From positions 1-64,000 of the forward strand of contig CAZMGT010000007.1 of assembly GCA_964565895.1 (NCBI GenBank): 64,000 nt of DNA, in the 5' to 3' direction. The notes under the pieces are model-generated. The model saw only the letters and a list, made by a program, of their open reading frames with translations, ran no database searches and was not told the origin of the DNA. This stretch comes from CAZMGT01 sp964565895 (GTDB taxonomy: Bacteria; Armatimonadota; Zipacnadia; UBA1398; CAZMGT01). Of this stretch, positions 43,695-51,363 are shown piece after piece (the first letter of the stretch is position 1; every line of letters begins with the position of its first letter). The translations under genes were made by a program, and so were the position numbers.

Positions 43695-44866
43695 TATCCT
43701 CCCTCCGGCCCGTCGGGAAGCTCGATGATGTAAATGTCGCGCCAGAGCATCTTCGCCTGCCCCCCGCTGTGTAGCTGAAGCGCGATTATCCCCTCGGTAA
43801 ACCGCGGCTCGGGGTCGACGAAGTCCACCATGCGAAAGCCGTTTAGGTGGGTGGTAATGCGCTTGCCCTGGACTTTAAGGCGCAGCTCGTTCCAGTCGTT
43901 GGGGCGGAGCAGCTTCTCGGCCACAGGATCAGGCTGGGCGAGCCAGCCCCGGCCGCCCGTCTCATAAAGCCCGCCCGTGTGCCCCCCGATGCGCGGCTCA
44001 ACCTCCGCTTGGATGCCCTTGATTTCCGTGCCCGCGATCGCCGCGTGAAAGAATACCCCGCTGTTGCCCGGGCCCTCGGGCTTGAACTTTAGCCGAAGGA
44101 TGAAATTCTTAAAGCTCCGCTCCGTGCCCAAATAGCCATACTTTCCGGTCACCGCCGAGCCCACGATAACCCCGTCGCGCACCTCCCACCTCTCCTCGCC
44201 ATACTTGCGCCAGCCGGAAAGGTCTTTTCCGTTAAACAGCGACTTCCACCCCGGCCCATAGCCCAGGTCTTTAATGCGAATGTCCTTCCAGCGCACGCGC
44301 ACCGGCGTCTTGCCCTGGTGCACCTGCAGGGCGATTATCCCGCTTACCGTGCGCTCGTCGTCGAGCTCGACGATCGTCGCCCCGTTGAGCTCGGTTTTAA
44401 TGTGCTCGCCGATCATCGAAATGCGCAGGGTGTTCCAGTCGTCGAGCTTGAGGACGTCCGGGGCGTCGGGGTTTCGGGCGAGCCACTTGCGGCCCGTGCG
44501 CTCCTCGTAGATCCACCCCGTGCGCTTGTCCTTGGGGTGCACGTCGCACTGGTAGCCATACATCACGCCGTCGATCACGTGCGAGCGAAACTGCACGCCG
44601 GAGTTGCCCGGCCCCTCGATCTTAAACTTAAGCTCTAAGACAAAATCGGCAAACGACCTCTCCGTGCACAGCCAGCCATAGCGGCCGTCGCCCGTCTCGC
44701 CGATGATCTCGCCGTTTTGCACCGTCCACTTTCCCCCGCCCACCTCAACCCAGCCGGAGAGGTCTTTGCCGTTAAACAGCGGGGTCCAGGGGACGTCCTG
44801 CGGCGCTTGCGCTGCGCACACGGCGCACGCGCCAAGGGCCAGCGCAGCGAAAACAACGCGTTGCAT
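43694..44866 (-). CDS. Secreted double DUF1080 protein (3-keto-glycoside hydrolase/lyase-like)
   Basis: A 390-residue protein with a signal peptide (VVFAALALGACAVCAA). Two DUF1080 repeats of about 180 residues each begin WTPLFNGKDLSGW and WKSLFNGKDLSGW, and each has GPGNSGV and a DWN(T/E)LR segment. DUF1080 is a concanavalin-like beta-sandwich used by 3-keto-disaccharide hydrolases and lyases in alternative glycan breakdown. A tandem copy in one chain is less usual than a single domain. AAGGAG precedes the ATG, and an extended -10 lies further upstream. Confidence 0.85.
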   Translation of the reverse strand: MQRVVFAALALGACAVCAAQAPQDVPWTPLFNGKDLSGWVEVGGGKWTVQNGEIIGETGDGRYGWLCTERSFADFVLELKFKIEGPGNSGVQFRSHVIDGVMYGYQCDVHPKDKRTGWIYEERTGRKWLARNPDAPDVLKLDDWNTLRISMIGEHIKTELNGATIVELDDERTVSGIIALQVHQGKTPVRVRWKDIRIKDLGYGPGWKSLFNGKDLSGWRKYGEERWEVRDGVIVGSAVTGKYGYLGTERSFKNFILRLKFKPEGPGNSGVFFHAAIAGTEIKGIQAEVEPRIGGHTGGLYETGGRGWLAQPDPVAEKLLRPNDWNELRLKVQGKRITTHLNGFRMVDFVDPEPRFTEGIIALQLHSGGQAKMLWRDIYIIELPDGPEGG

Positions 44867-45188
44867 GGCTGTTTCTCCTTTCCCGGCGGGTAGCGCGCAC
44901 GTTGTTGATTCTACCAGAGGGGCGCGATGACCTGTGACAGGCGGCTCTGCCGCGGCCAGGGGGCGAGCGCACGCATGTGGCCTCGTCGCTCGCCAGCGCG
45001 CCGGGCTGAGCTGCGCGGCCGATTTCGCGCGGCAGCCACTTAAGGAGGCTGCGCCCCGCGCACCGACCGCGCCTGCTCGGAAAAGCGCGGCTTTGCGCAG
45101 GAGCCGAACAATGCGCAGCGCCGACAGCGCGCGGCGCGAAAGCGGTTTGCCCCATGTAGGCGCGGGCCGGGGCTGTCGGAGCGGCCTG
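44867..45188 (-). other. Intergenic region, 322 bases
   Basis: This is the longest gene-free stretch. It holds the ribosome-binding site and a probable extended -10 for the DUF1080 gene at its left end. The rest is GC-rich DNA with open frames on both strands that lack signals, ribosome-binding sites or family motifs. No terminator of the MFS gene is evident. Confidence 0.6.
44908..44916 (-). promoter_or_regulatory. Extended -10 element for the DUF1080-SDR pair
   Basis: On the minus strand TGGTAGAAT (TGN plus TAGAAT) lies 42 bases before the ATG at 44866. No convincing -35 is present. Confidence 0.45.
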
Positions 45189-46448
45189 CTACTGCGGCTG
45201 GACGGCCTCCTCCGCCGCCGGCTTCTCCTCGGTGGGGATCTCCTCGCGGAAGAACATTAAGAACGCCGCGGCGCAAGCGATCGTCAGCCCGCAGGGGACG
45301 AGGTAGAGCAGCCGCCAGTCGGTGCTCAGGATCTCCCCGGCGGGGCCGTGCTGGCTGAAGTAGTCCCAGACCAGCCCCACGAACTTGCTCCCGATCGCCG
45401 AGCCAATGCCCAGGACGACCACGGCGAACAGGCTCTGCGCCGAGGCGCGGATGTCGCGCGGGGCCACGGAGTCTACATAGACCATTCCCACGGTAAAGAA
45501 GAACACGTAGCAGATGCCATGCAGGGTGAGCGAGGCGATGACCAGCCACAACGGCTTGCCCACGACAAACACAAGATAACGTATCGGCCAGGCGATGACC
45601 CCAATGGCCAGCGACTTGCGATAGCCCAGGCGCGGGAGATAATAGCCCAGGGCAAAGGCCATGGTGAAGATCTCCGCGATCTGGGCCAGGGTCATCCACC
45701 CCGGCACTTGGGCCTCGGGCACGCCCAGATCAACGAGGAACGCCGAGGTGGGGACATAGTAGAACTGCAGCTCGGTGGCCACGATGAACGAGATGATCAT
45801 GAACACGAGGAAGTTTTTGTTCTTGAGCATGCTCACCGCTTCGATGAACGCCCACGGGCTCTTGGCCTCCTTGGCCGGCGGGGTGTGGGGAAGGAAGAAG
45901 CAGAACAGCCCGAGGATAATAGCAAACGCGCCGGCGAGATAGAGCAAATCGCCCTGCCCCACCTCGGGCATCCACCCGCGCTGGACACCGACGCGCCAGA
46001 ACGTCAGCCCCCAGCTAGCCACGATCCAGCCGATCGTCCCCCACACGCGAATTCCGCCGAACTCCTTGTCGACGTCCTCCATGTGGTGGAAGGCGAGGGA
46101 GTTGGTCAGGGCGAGGGTCGGGGCGTAAATAAGCGAGGCCACGGCCATTGTCCAGAGAAACGGCCCGTAGGTTCCCTGGGTGGCCATGAACAAAAAAGCC
46201 ACCCCGCACAGAAGGTGCGACACGGCCAAAAAGTACTGCGTGGGCACCCAGCGGTCGGCCACCTGGCCCCCTAAAAACGGGCTTATTGCGCAGGCCAGGG
46301 GCAGGGCGAGGTAGATCGTCCCGATCTGGTCACCCGTAAACCCCAGGGTCTTAGCCAAATACACCCCGAGCACGGGGGCCCAGGCACCCCACACGGCGTA
46401 CTCCAAAAACATCATTGCCGACAACCGCAGGCGAAGGCTTAAGCTCAA
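45189..46448 (-). CDS. MFS transporter, nucleoside:H+ symporter type
   Basis: A 419-residue membrane protein with 12 predicted helices. The N-terminus (MMFLEYAVWGAWAPVLGVYL) and the FGGIRVWGTIGWIVASW segment after helix 4 match the nucleoside:proton symporter (NupG/XapB) branch of the major facilitator superfamily. In environmental bacteria with glycan loci this branch often accompanies sugar genes, so a sugar or sugar-derivative substrate is possible. The TTG start at 46448 is supported by GGGAGGAG 8 bases upstream. It is divergent from the glycyl radical enzyme gene. Confidence 0.85.
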   Translation of the reverse strand: MSLSLRLRLSAMMFLEYAVWGAWAPVLGVYLAKTLGFTGDQIGTIYLALPLACAISPFLGGQVADRWVPTQYFLAVSHLLCGVAFLFMATQGTYGPFLWTMAVASLIYAPTLALTNSLAFHHMEDVDKEFGGIRVWGTIGWIVASWGLTFWRVGVQRGWMPEVGQGDLLYLAGAFAIILGLFCFFLPHTPPAKEAKSPWAFIEAVSMLKNKNFLVFMIISFIVATELQFYYVPTSAFLVDLGVPEAQVPGWMTLAQIAEIFTMAFALGYYLPRLGYRKSLAIGVIAWPIRYLVFVVGKPLWLVIASLTLHGICYVFFFTVGMVYVDSVAPRDIRASAQSLFAVVVLGIGSAIGSKFVGLVWDYFSQHGPAGEILSTDWRLLYLVPCGLTIACAAAFLMFFREEIPTEEKPAAEEAVQPQ

Positions 46449-46623
46449 CTTCTAACTCCTCCCGTGTGCCTGTGATCGCTCGTCCGTTTGACCTATTGGG
46501 TATTGTTACCGTACAGCTCGAATCCCTTCTTTTGCGGCGATTGTCCGGCGCACACCAAGGCGGGGCCCTGTGCGCCCGCGGCAAATTGGGCTAACATATT
46601 CCCAGGCAAAGGGGTGGGTCGCC

Positions 46624-48957
46624 GTGGCCGAAGCAGCAGAGCCTGTGCAGGCCGGCGCGCTTAGCCCGCGCATCGCGCACCTTCTTGCCGTTGCGCGGGC
46701 GTTCGCCGACGACGTAGACCCCTCAGAGCGCGGCCGGGCGATTACCGAGGTGTTTCGCGCAACCGAGGGCGAGCCCGCCGTGTTGCGCCTTGCCCTTGCC
46801 CTGCGCCGCATGGCTGAGAGGGAAACGGTGCGCATTGAGGACGGCGAGCTGCTCGTGGGCCGCGCGCGGCGGCGCTGCCCCGCGCACCGCGGGATCCATG
46901 AAGGATATCTTTGGACGCAGCAGCTCAGCCGCCCTGAGCTGTGCGGCGGCGAGCTAAGCGCCGTCCCCAACCCCTCGCCCGAGCTGGTCGAGCTTTACCG
47001 CTATTGGCGCGAGCGGCCGACGTTAGGCGCGGAGCTTGCCGCGCTGCTCTCCGACGGCGAGCGCCGGGCGATGCGCGCGGGCGTCTATAGCTCCCACGGG
47101 CTGGACTTCGTCCACCGCTGCCTCGACTACTCGCTCGCCCTGAGGGAGGGGATGGAGCGCTTGCGCGCGCGGGCGCGCGAGGCTCTCGCCGCGCTTAGCC
47201 CAAGCGACCCCGAGTACGACGAGCGCCGAGCGTTTTACCGCGCGGCGATGATCTGCTGCGAGGCCGCCGTGACCTATGCCGAGCGCTACGCCGCCCAGGC
47301 GCAGCGGCTGGCCCGCGCTCCGGGGATAGACCGCGAGCGCCGCGCGGAGCTTGAGGAGATCGCCGCCATCTGTCGTCGCGTCCCGCGCTATCCCGCGCGC
47401 ACGTTTCACGAGGCGTTGCAGGCGGTCTGGTTTGTGAACATTCTCGACCAGCTCGAGGGCAGCGGCAGCGCCCAGTCGTTTGGCAGGCTCGACCAATACC
47501 TTTGGCCCTACTACGAGCGCGACATTACCGACGGGCGCATTGACCGGCGACGCGCGCTGGAGCTTATCCAGTGCCTGTGGGTTAAGTGCTACAAGACGTT
47601 TGACTTCCACTACGTTACGGTGGGCGGCGTGCGCGCGGATGGGAGCGATGGGACAAACGAGCTTTCCCTGCTTTGCCTCGAGGCCACAGCAGCGTTGCGC
47701 ACGCCGAAGGCTTTGGGGGTGCGCGTGCACGCGGGGACGGCGCAGGATTTCTTGCAGCGCGCTGCAGCGGTTGCCTCGCTCGGCTTAGGCCGGCCGAATT
47801 TCTGGAACGACGAGGTGGTCGTTGAGGCGTTTTTGCGCCACGGCGTGGCGCTTAAGGACGCCCGCGACTACGCCGTTATCGGCTGCGTGGAGCTGACTAT
47901 CCCGGGCAGGTGCAACCCGCGGACAATGGGGCACAGCATAAACCTGCTTAAGTGCTTGGAGCTGGCGCTGTGCGGGGGCCGCGACATGCGCACGGGCGAG
48001 CAGCTCGGGCCGCCCTGCCCTACTCATTACGCAAGCTTTGCCGAGCTGCGCGCCGCGTTTCGCAGGCAAGTGGCGCATTTTGTCAAGCTTGCCATCGAGC
48101 ACGACCTGCGCGCCTTTCGCCTGCAGGCCGAGCGCCGGCCGTGGCCGTTTGATTCGCTGCTTACGCACGACTGCCTGGCCCGCGGAAAGGACATAACCGC
48201 GGGCGGCGCGCGCTATAACTTCGCCGGCGTTAACCTGTTCGGCTTCGCCAACGCCGCCAATGCTCTCGCGGCGATGGCCAAGCTCGTGTTCAAAGAGCGG
48301 CGCGTGAGCCTGGCTGAGCTTCGCACGGCGCTTGCCGCGAACTTCGAGGGATACGAAAAGCTGCGGCAACTGCTGCTTAACCGCGCGCCCAAGTATGGCA
48401 ACGACGACGACTTCGTAGACGCGATCGCCGCGGAGGAGGTCGCCTTTTACCTGAGCGAGCTCGCCCGCTATCGCACGCCGGAGGGCGGGAGGTTTTGCGG
48501 CCTTATTTTCGGGACGACGGGCCAGGCCGTGTACCGCTGGGCCGAGGCGACAGCGGCGAGCGCCGACGGCCGGCGGCGCGGCGAGCCCTTGGCTATGAGC
48601 TGCAACCCCGCCCCGGGCACAGCCCTGCGTGGGCCCACGGCGGCGATCCGCTCCGCGGCGAAGATCGACTATCGCCAGGCCGCCGGTGGGGTTTCGTTTA
48701 TCCTCGACGTTCACCCAAGCGCCGTCGCCGAGCACGGCGGCGCGCAACATCTTGCCTCGCTCATCCGTGCGTTTTTCGACCAAGGGGGAATGGAGATTTC
48801 GTTTAACATCGCCAGCGAAAAGACCCTGCGCGAAGCACAGCGCCACCCTGAGCGCTATCGGCATCTTATGGTTAGGGTGTTTGGCTTTAGCACGCAGTTC
48901 GTGGCGCTCGACCGCGAGCTGCAGGAGCACATTATCGAGCGCCTACGCGCCCGCTAG
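46624..48957 (+). CDS. Glycyl radical enzyme (pyruvate formate-lyase / dehydratase superfamily)
   Basis: A 777-residue enzyme. The active-site loop GCVE gives Cys421 and Glu423, the arrangement of glycerol/propanediol-type dehydratases and related lyases. Near the C-terminus VRVFGFSTQF places the radical Gly754. The usual fingerprint is RVxGY with a small residue before Gly; here Phe precedes Gly and Phe replaces Tyr. Length and C-terminal spacing are normal, so I believe it is real. The substrate is unknown. GTG 46624 follows GGGGTGGG. No radical-SAM activating enzyme is in the window, though one is needed. Confidence 0.85.
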   Translation: MAEAAEPVQAGALSPRIAHLLAVARAFADDVDPSERGRAITEVFRATEGEPAVLRLALALRRMAERETVRIEDGELLVGRARRRCPAHRGIHEGYLWTQQLSRPELCGGELSAVPNPSPELVELYRYWRERPTLGAELAALLSDGERRAMRAGVYSSHGLDFVHRCLDYSLALREGMERLRARAREALAALSPSDPEYDERRAFYRAAMICCEAAVTYAERYAAQAQRLARAPGIDRERRAELEEIAAICRRVPRYPARTFHEALQAVWFVNILDQLEGSGSAQSFGRLDQYLWPYYERDITDGRIDRRRALELIQCLWVKCYKTFDFHYVTVGGVRADGSDGTNELSLLCLEATAALRTPKALGVRVHAGTAQDFLQRAAAVASLGLGRPNFWNDEVVVEAFLRHGVALKDARDYAVIGCVELTIPGRCNPRTMGHSINLLKCLELALCGGRDMRTGEQLGPPCPTHYASFAELRAAFRRQVAHFVKLAIEHDLRAFRLQAERRPWPFDSLLTHDCLARGKDITAGGARYNFAGVNLFGFANAANALAAMAKLVFKERRVSLAELRTALAANFEGYEKLRQLLLNRAPKYGNDDDFVDAIAAEEVAFYLSELARYRTPEGGRFCGLIFGTTGQAVYRWAEATAASADGRRRGEPLAMSCNPAPGTALRGPTAAIRSAAKIDYRQAAGGVSFILDVHPSAVAEHGGAQHLASLIRAFFDQGGMEISFNIASEKTLREAQRHPERYRHLMVRVFGFSTQFVALDRELQEHIIERLRAR

Positions 48958-48969
48958 TGCGGGAGGGGG

Positions 48970-49599
48970 CTATTCCTCCAAAAGCTGCTTCATCAGCCGC
49001 TTGCGGCACTCCGGGCAAATGCCGTGGGTAAAGGTAATGTCGGTGTGGTCTCGGATGTATTGCTCGAGGGTCTCCCAATATTCGTCGTCGGTGCGCACTT
49101 TGCGGCACCAGGCGCACATGGGGAGCAGCCCTTGCAGGGTTCTCACCTCGGCGAGGGCCTGCTGGAGCTCTTTAACGGTGCGCTCGAGCTCGGCGTTTTT
49201 GCGCTTTAGCTCGGCCTGCAGCTCGGCCACGCGCAGGCCGGCGCGCACGCGGGCAAGCAGGACGCCCGGGTCAAACGGCTTGGCGAGGTAGTCGTCGGCG
49301 CCTGCGTCGAGGGCTTCCACGGTGTCCTGCGTGTCGGCTTTCGCGGTGAGCATAATTACGTAAAGGTCGCTTGTCGTGGGAGAGGCGCGGAGCTGGCGGA
49401 CGAGCATTGCGCCGTCGAGGTGGGGCATCATCCAGTCGGTGATCAGGAGGTCTGGGCGGCGCTCGGTGAGCATGGCCAGGGCCTGTTCGCCGTCCTCGGC
49501 CAAGCCGACCTCGTAGTGCTCGCTGACCAGCAGCTTAGAGAGGATGACCTGAGTCGTGCGGTCGTCTTCGGCGACGAGAATGTACGGTCGAGAGCTCAT
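48970..49599 (-). CDS. Response regulator with REC domain and C-terminal Cys motif
   Basis: A 209-residue protein. The receiver domain (1-120) has acidic pocket D12 and D13, the phosphoacceptor D55 (LLITDWMMP) and KPFD. A coiled coil (about 125-160, LKRKNAELERTVKELQQAL) follows. The tail has MCAWCRKV and HGICPECRKRL, a four-cysteine segment common at the end of signalling proteins and possibly zinc-binding. No DNA-binding or enzymatic output domain is present, so it probably acts through protein contacts. ATG 49599 is chosen; no strong ribosome-binding site is seen. No histidine kinase is nearby. Confidence 0.88.
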   Translation of the reverse strand: MSSRPYILVAEDDRTTQVILSKLLVSEHYEVGLAEDGEQALAMLTERRPDLLITDWMMPHLDGAMLVRQLRASPTTSDLYVIMLTAKADTQDTVEALDAGADDYLAKPFDPGVLLARVRAGLRVAELQAELKRKNAELERTVKELQQALAEVRTLQGLLPMCAWCRKVRTDDEYWETLEQYIRDHTDITFTHGICPECRKRLMKQLLEE

Positions 49600-49613
49600 G
49601 TCTATCACGTTCT

Positions 49614-49642
49614 TATATAATTGCCACAGACAGTGGTTTTTT
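49614..49642. promoter_or_regulatory. AT-rich divergent promoter island
   Basis: An AT-rich island in GC-rich DNA between the divergent response regulator and sulfatase genes. It has TATAAT on the plus strand (49616-49621), TATATA on the minus strand, a small CCAC/GTGG hairpin and a run of seven T. No good -35 is visible on either strand. Confidence 0.35.
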
Positions 49643-49734
49643 TCGGGCACCGCGGGTGATTCCCTTCCGCCGCGGGCCGAGGTGCGCCCGTGCGGGGCGG
49701 AGAATCGATTGCTTTGAGGGAGGCGAGAAAGACG

Positions 49735-51186
49735 ATGACCGAAAGAGAACAGCGCCCGGGCAGGGCAATGTCCCGACGAAGGTTCGTGCGCGGGCTTTCC
49801 GCCGCGGCGGCGAGCGCCGCGCTGGGCTTAGCCGCGTCTGAAGATGTCCATGCTGCCGGCCGTCGGCCGAACATTGTCTATGTCTTCGCCGACCAAATGC
49901 GCGCGCAGGCGGCGGGCTTCATGGGCAACAAGCAAGTGCGCACGCCAAACTTAGATCGCCTCGCGGCGCAGGGAATAGTCTTTGAAAACACCGTTTCCAC
50001 GTGCCCCGTGTGCACGCCCTATCGCGCGGCGCTGCTCACCGGGCGTTATCCGCTGACTACGGGAATGGTGCTTAACGACGCCCCCCTGCCCACGACCGAG
50101 GTAACCATTGCCAAGGTGCTCAAGCGGGCGGGATATCGCACGGGATATGTGGGCAAGTGGCACCTGGACGGGCCGCGCCGCGGAGGGTTTACCCCGCCCG
50201 GCCCGCGGCGGCAGGGGTTCGACGATTTCTGGGCCGTGGCCAACTGCACCCATAACTATATGCACTCGTTCTATTTCCGCGACGAGCCCAAGCCAATCTG
50301 GATTAAAGGCTATGACGCAGACCACCAAACGGAGCTGGCCATCCAGTTCATTAAAGAGAGCGCCACGCGCCAGCCGTTTTGCCTCTTCCTCTCCTGGGGG
50401 CCGCCGCACGGGCCGTATAACCTGATGCCCGAGGAGTATAAGATCTACAAGCCGGAGGAGATCCAGCTCCGCCCCAACTGCACCAAGCCCCGGCGCCAGG
50501 ACATCGCCGGCTATTACTCGCACATCGCCGCGCTCGACCGCAACTTCGGGCGCATCATGGCCACGCTCGACGAGCTGGGCATCGCCCAGGACACGATCCT
50601 CGTATTCACCTCCGACCACGGCGACATGCTTGGCTCGCACGGGATGTTCAAAAAGCAAAAGCCTTGGGAAGAGTCGCTTATGGTGCCCTTCGTCCTGCGC
50701 TATCCGCGCGCCGTCCCCGCGGGCCGGCGGACGACGGCGCTGCTGAGCAGCGTGGACATCATGCCCACGCTGCTCGGGCTGGCCGGGGTGGAGATTCCGG
50801 ACACGGTGCAGGGGCGCGACCTTTCGCACATCGCCCGCGGCGCGGACGGCCCGCGGCCCTCGTCGGCGTTTTTGCAGCACGCCTGCCCGTTTATCGAGCC
50901 CATTCCCGAGTGGCGTGGGGTGCGCACGGAGCGCTATACCTACGTGCGCACGCTCGCCGGCCCCTGGCTGCTCTACGACAACGAGGCCGACCCCTATCAG
51001 TTGCGCAACCTCGTCGGCGACCCGGCGCACAAAGAGCTTCAGCAACAGCTAGACGACGAGCTTAACCGCTGGCTGGACAAGCTGGACGATGACTTTAAGC
51101 CGCGCGAGGTGTACTGGAAGAGATTCGGCTATACGGTCAACGAGAGAAAAGAAATACCCTATACCACAAAGGTCGAAGGGGCTTAG
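49735..51186 (+). CDS. Tat-secreted sulfatase (arylsulfatase family)
   Basis: A 483-residue sulfatase. A twin-arginine signal (SRRRFVRGLSAAAASAA) starts at residue 13. CTPYR (Cys93-x-Pro-x-Arg97) is the formylglycine motif, and FADQ (Asp53) and FTSDHGDMLGSHG give metal ligands. ATG 49735 follows GAGGGAGGCGAG. It lies 177 bases upstream of two fucosidase genes, so it may help strip a sulfated, fucose-rich glycan such as fucoidan. Maturation would need an enzyme not found here. Confidence 0.92.
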   Translation: MTEREQRPGRAMSRRRFVRGLSAAAASAALGLAASEDVHAAGRRPNIVYVFADQMRAQAAGFMGNKQVRTPNLDRLAAQGIVFENTVSTCPVCTPYRAALLTGRYPLTTGMVLNDAPLPTTEVTIAKVLKRAGYRTGYVGKWHLDGPRRGGFTPPGPRRQGFDDFWAVANCTHNYMHSFYFRDEPKPIWIKGYDADHQTELAIQFIKESATRQPFCLFLSWGPPHGPYNLMPEEYKIYKPEEIQLRPNCTKPRRQDIAGYYSHIAALDRNFGRIMATLDELGIAQDTILVFTSDHGDMLGSHGMFKKQKPWEESLMVPFVLRYPRAVPAGRRTTALLSSVDIMPTLLGLAGVEIPDTVQGRDLSHIARGADGPRPSSAFLQHACPFIEPIPEWRGVRTERYTYVRTLAGPWLLYDNEADPYQLRNLVGDPAHKELQQQLDDELNRWLDKLDDDFKPREVYWKRFGYTVNERKEIPYTTKVEGA

Positions 51187-51363
51187 CGAGCGGCTTCGCG
51201 GCCGCGCAGCTCGAGCCCCGGGCGCGGATGCAGGAGGCTCGGCCGCGCACAACGGCGGGCGCCTTCGCTCGGGCAAAACGTCCCCCCGCGCAGGATCGCC
51301 CCCGCGTGGCGCAGAACGAAAACGGGCGAGCATGTCGCTGTGGAACAGAAGAGGGTGAGCGTA

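Noticed and set aside
46499..46510. GGTATTGTTACC palindrome as an operator between the MFS and glycyl radical genes
   Set aside because: Arms are only 4 bases; too short to claim, though the location is suitable.
46511..46530. CTCGAATCCC resembling a tRNA T-loop
   Set aside because: No acceptor stem, anticodon arm or CCA can be drawn around it in the 175-base divergent region.
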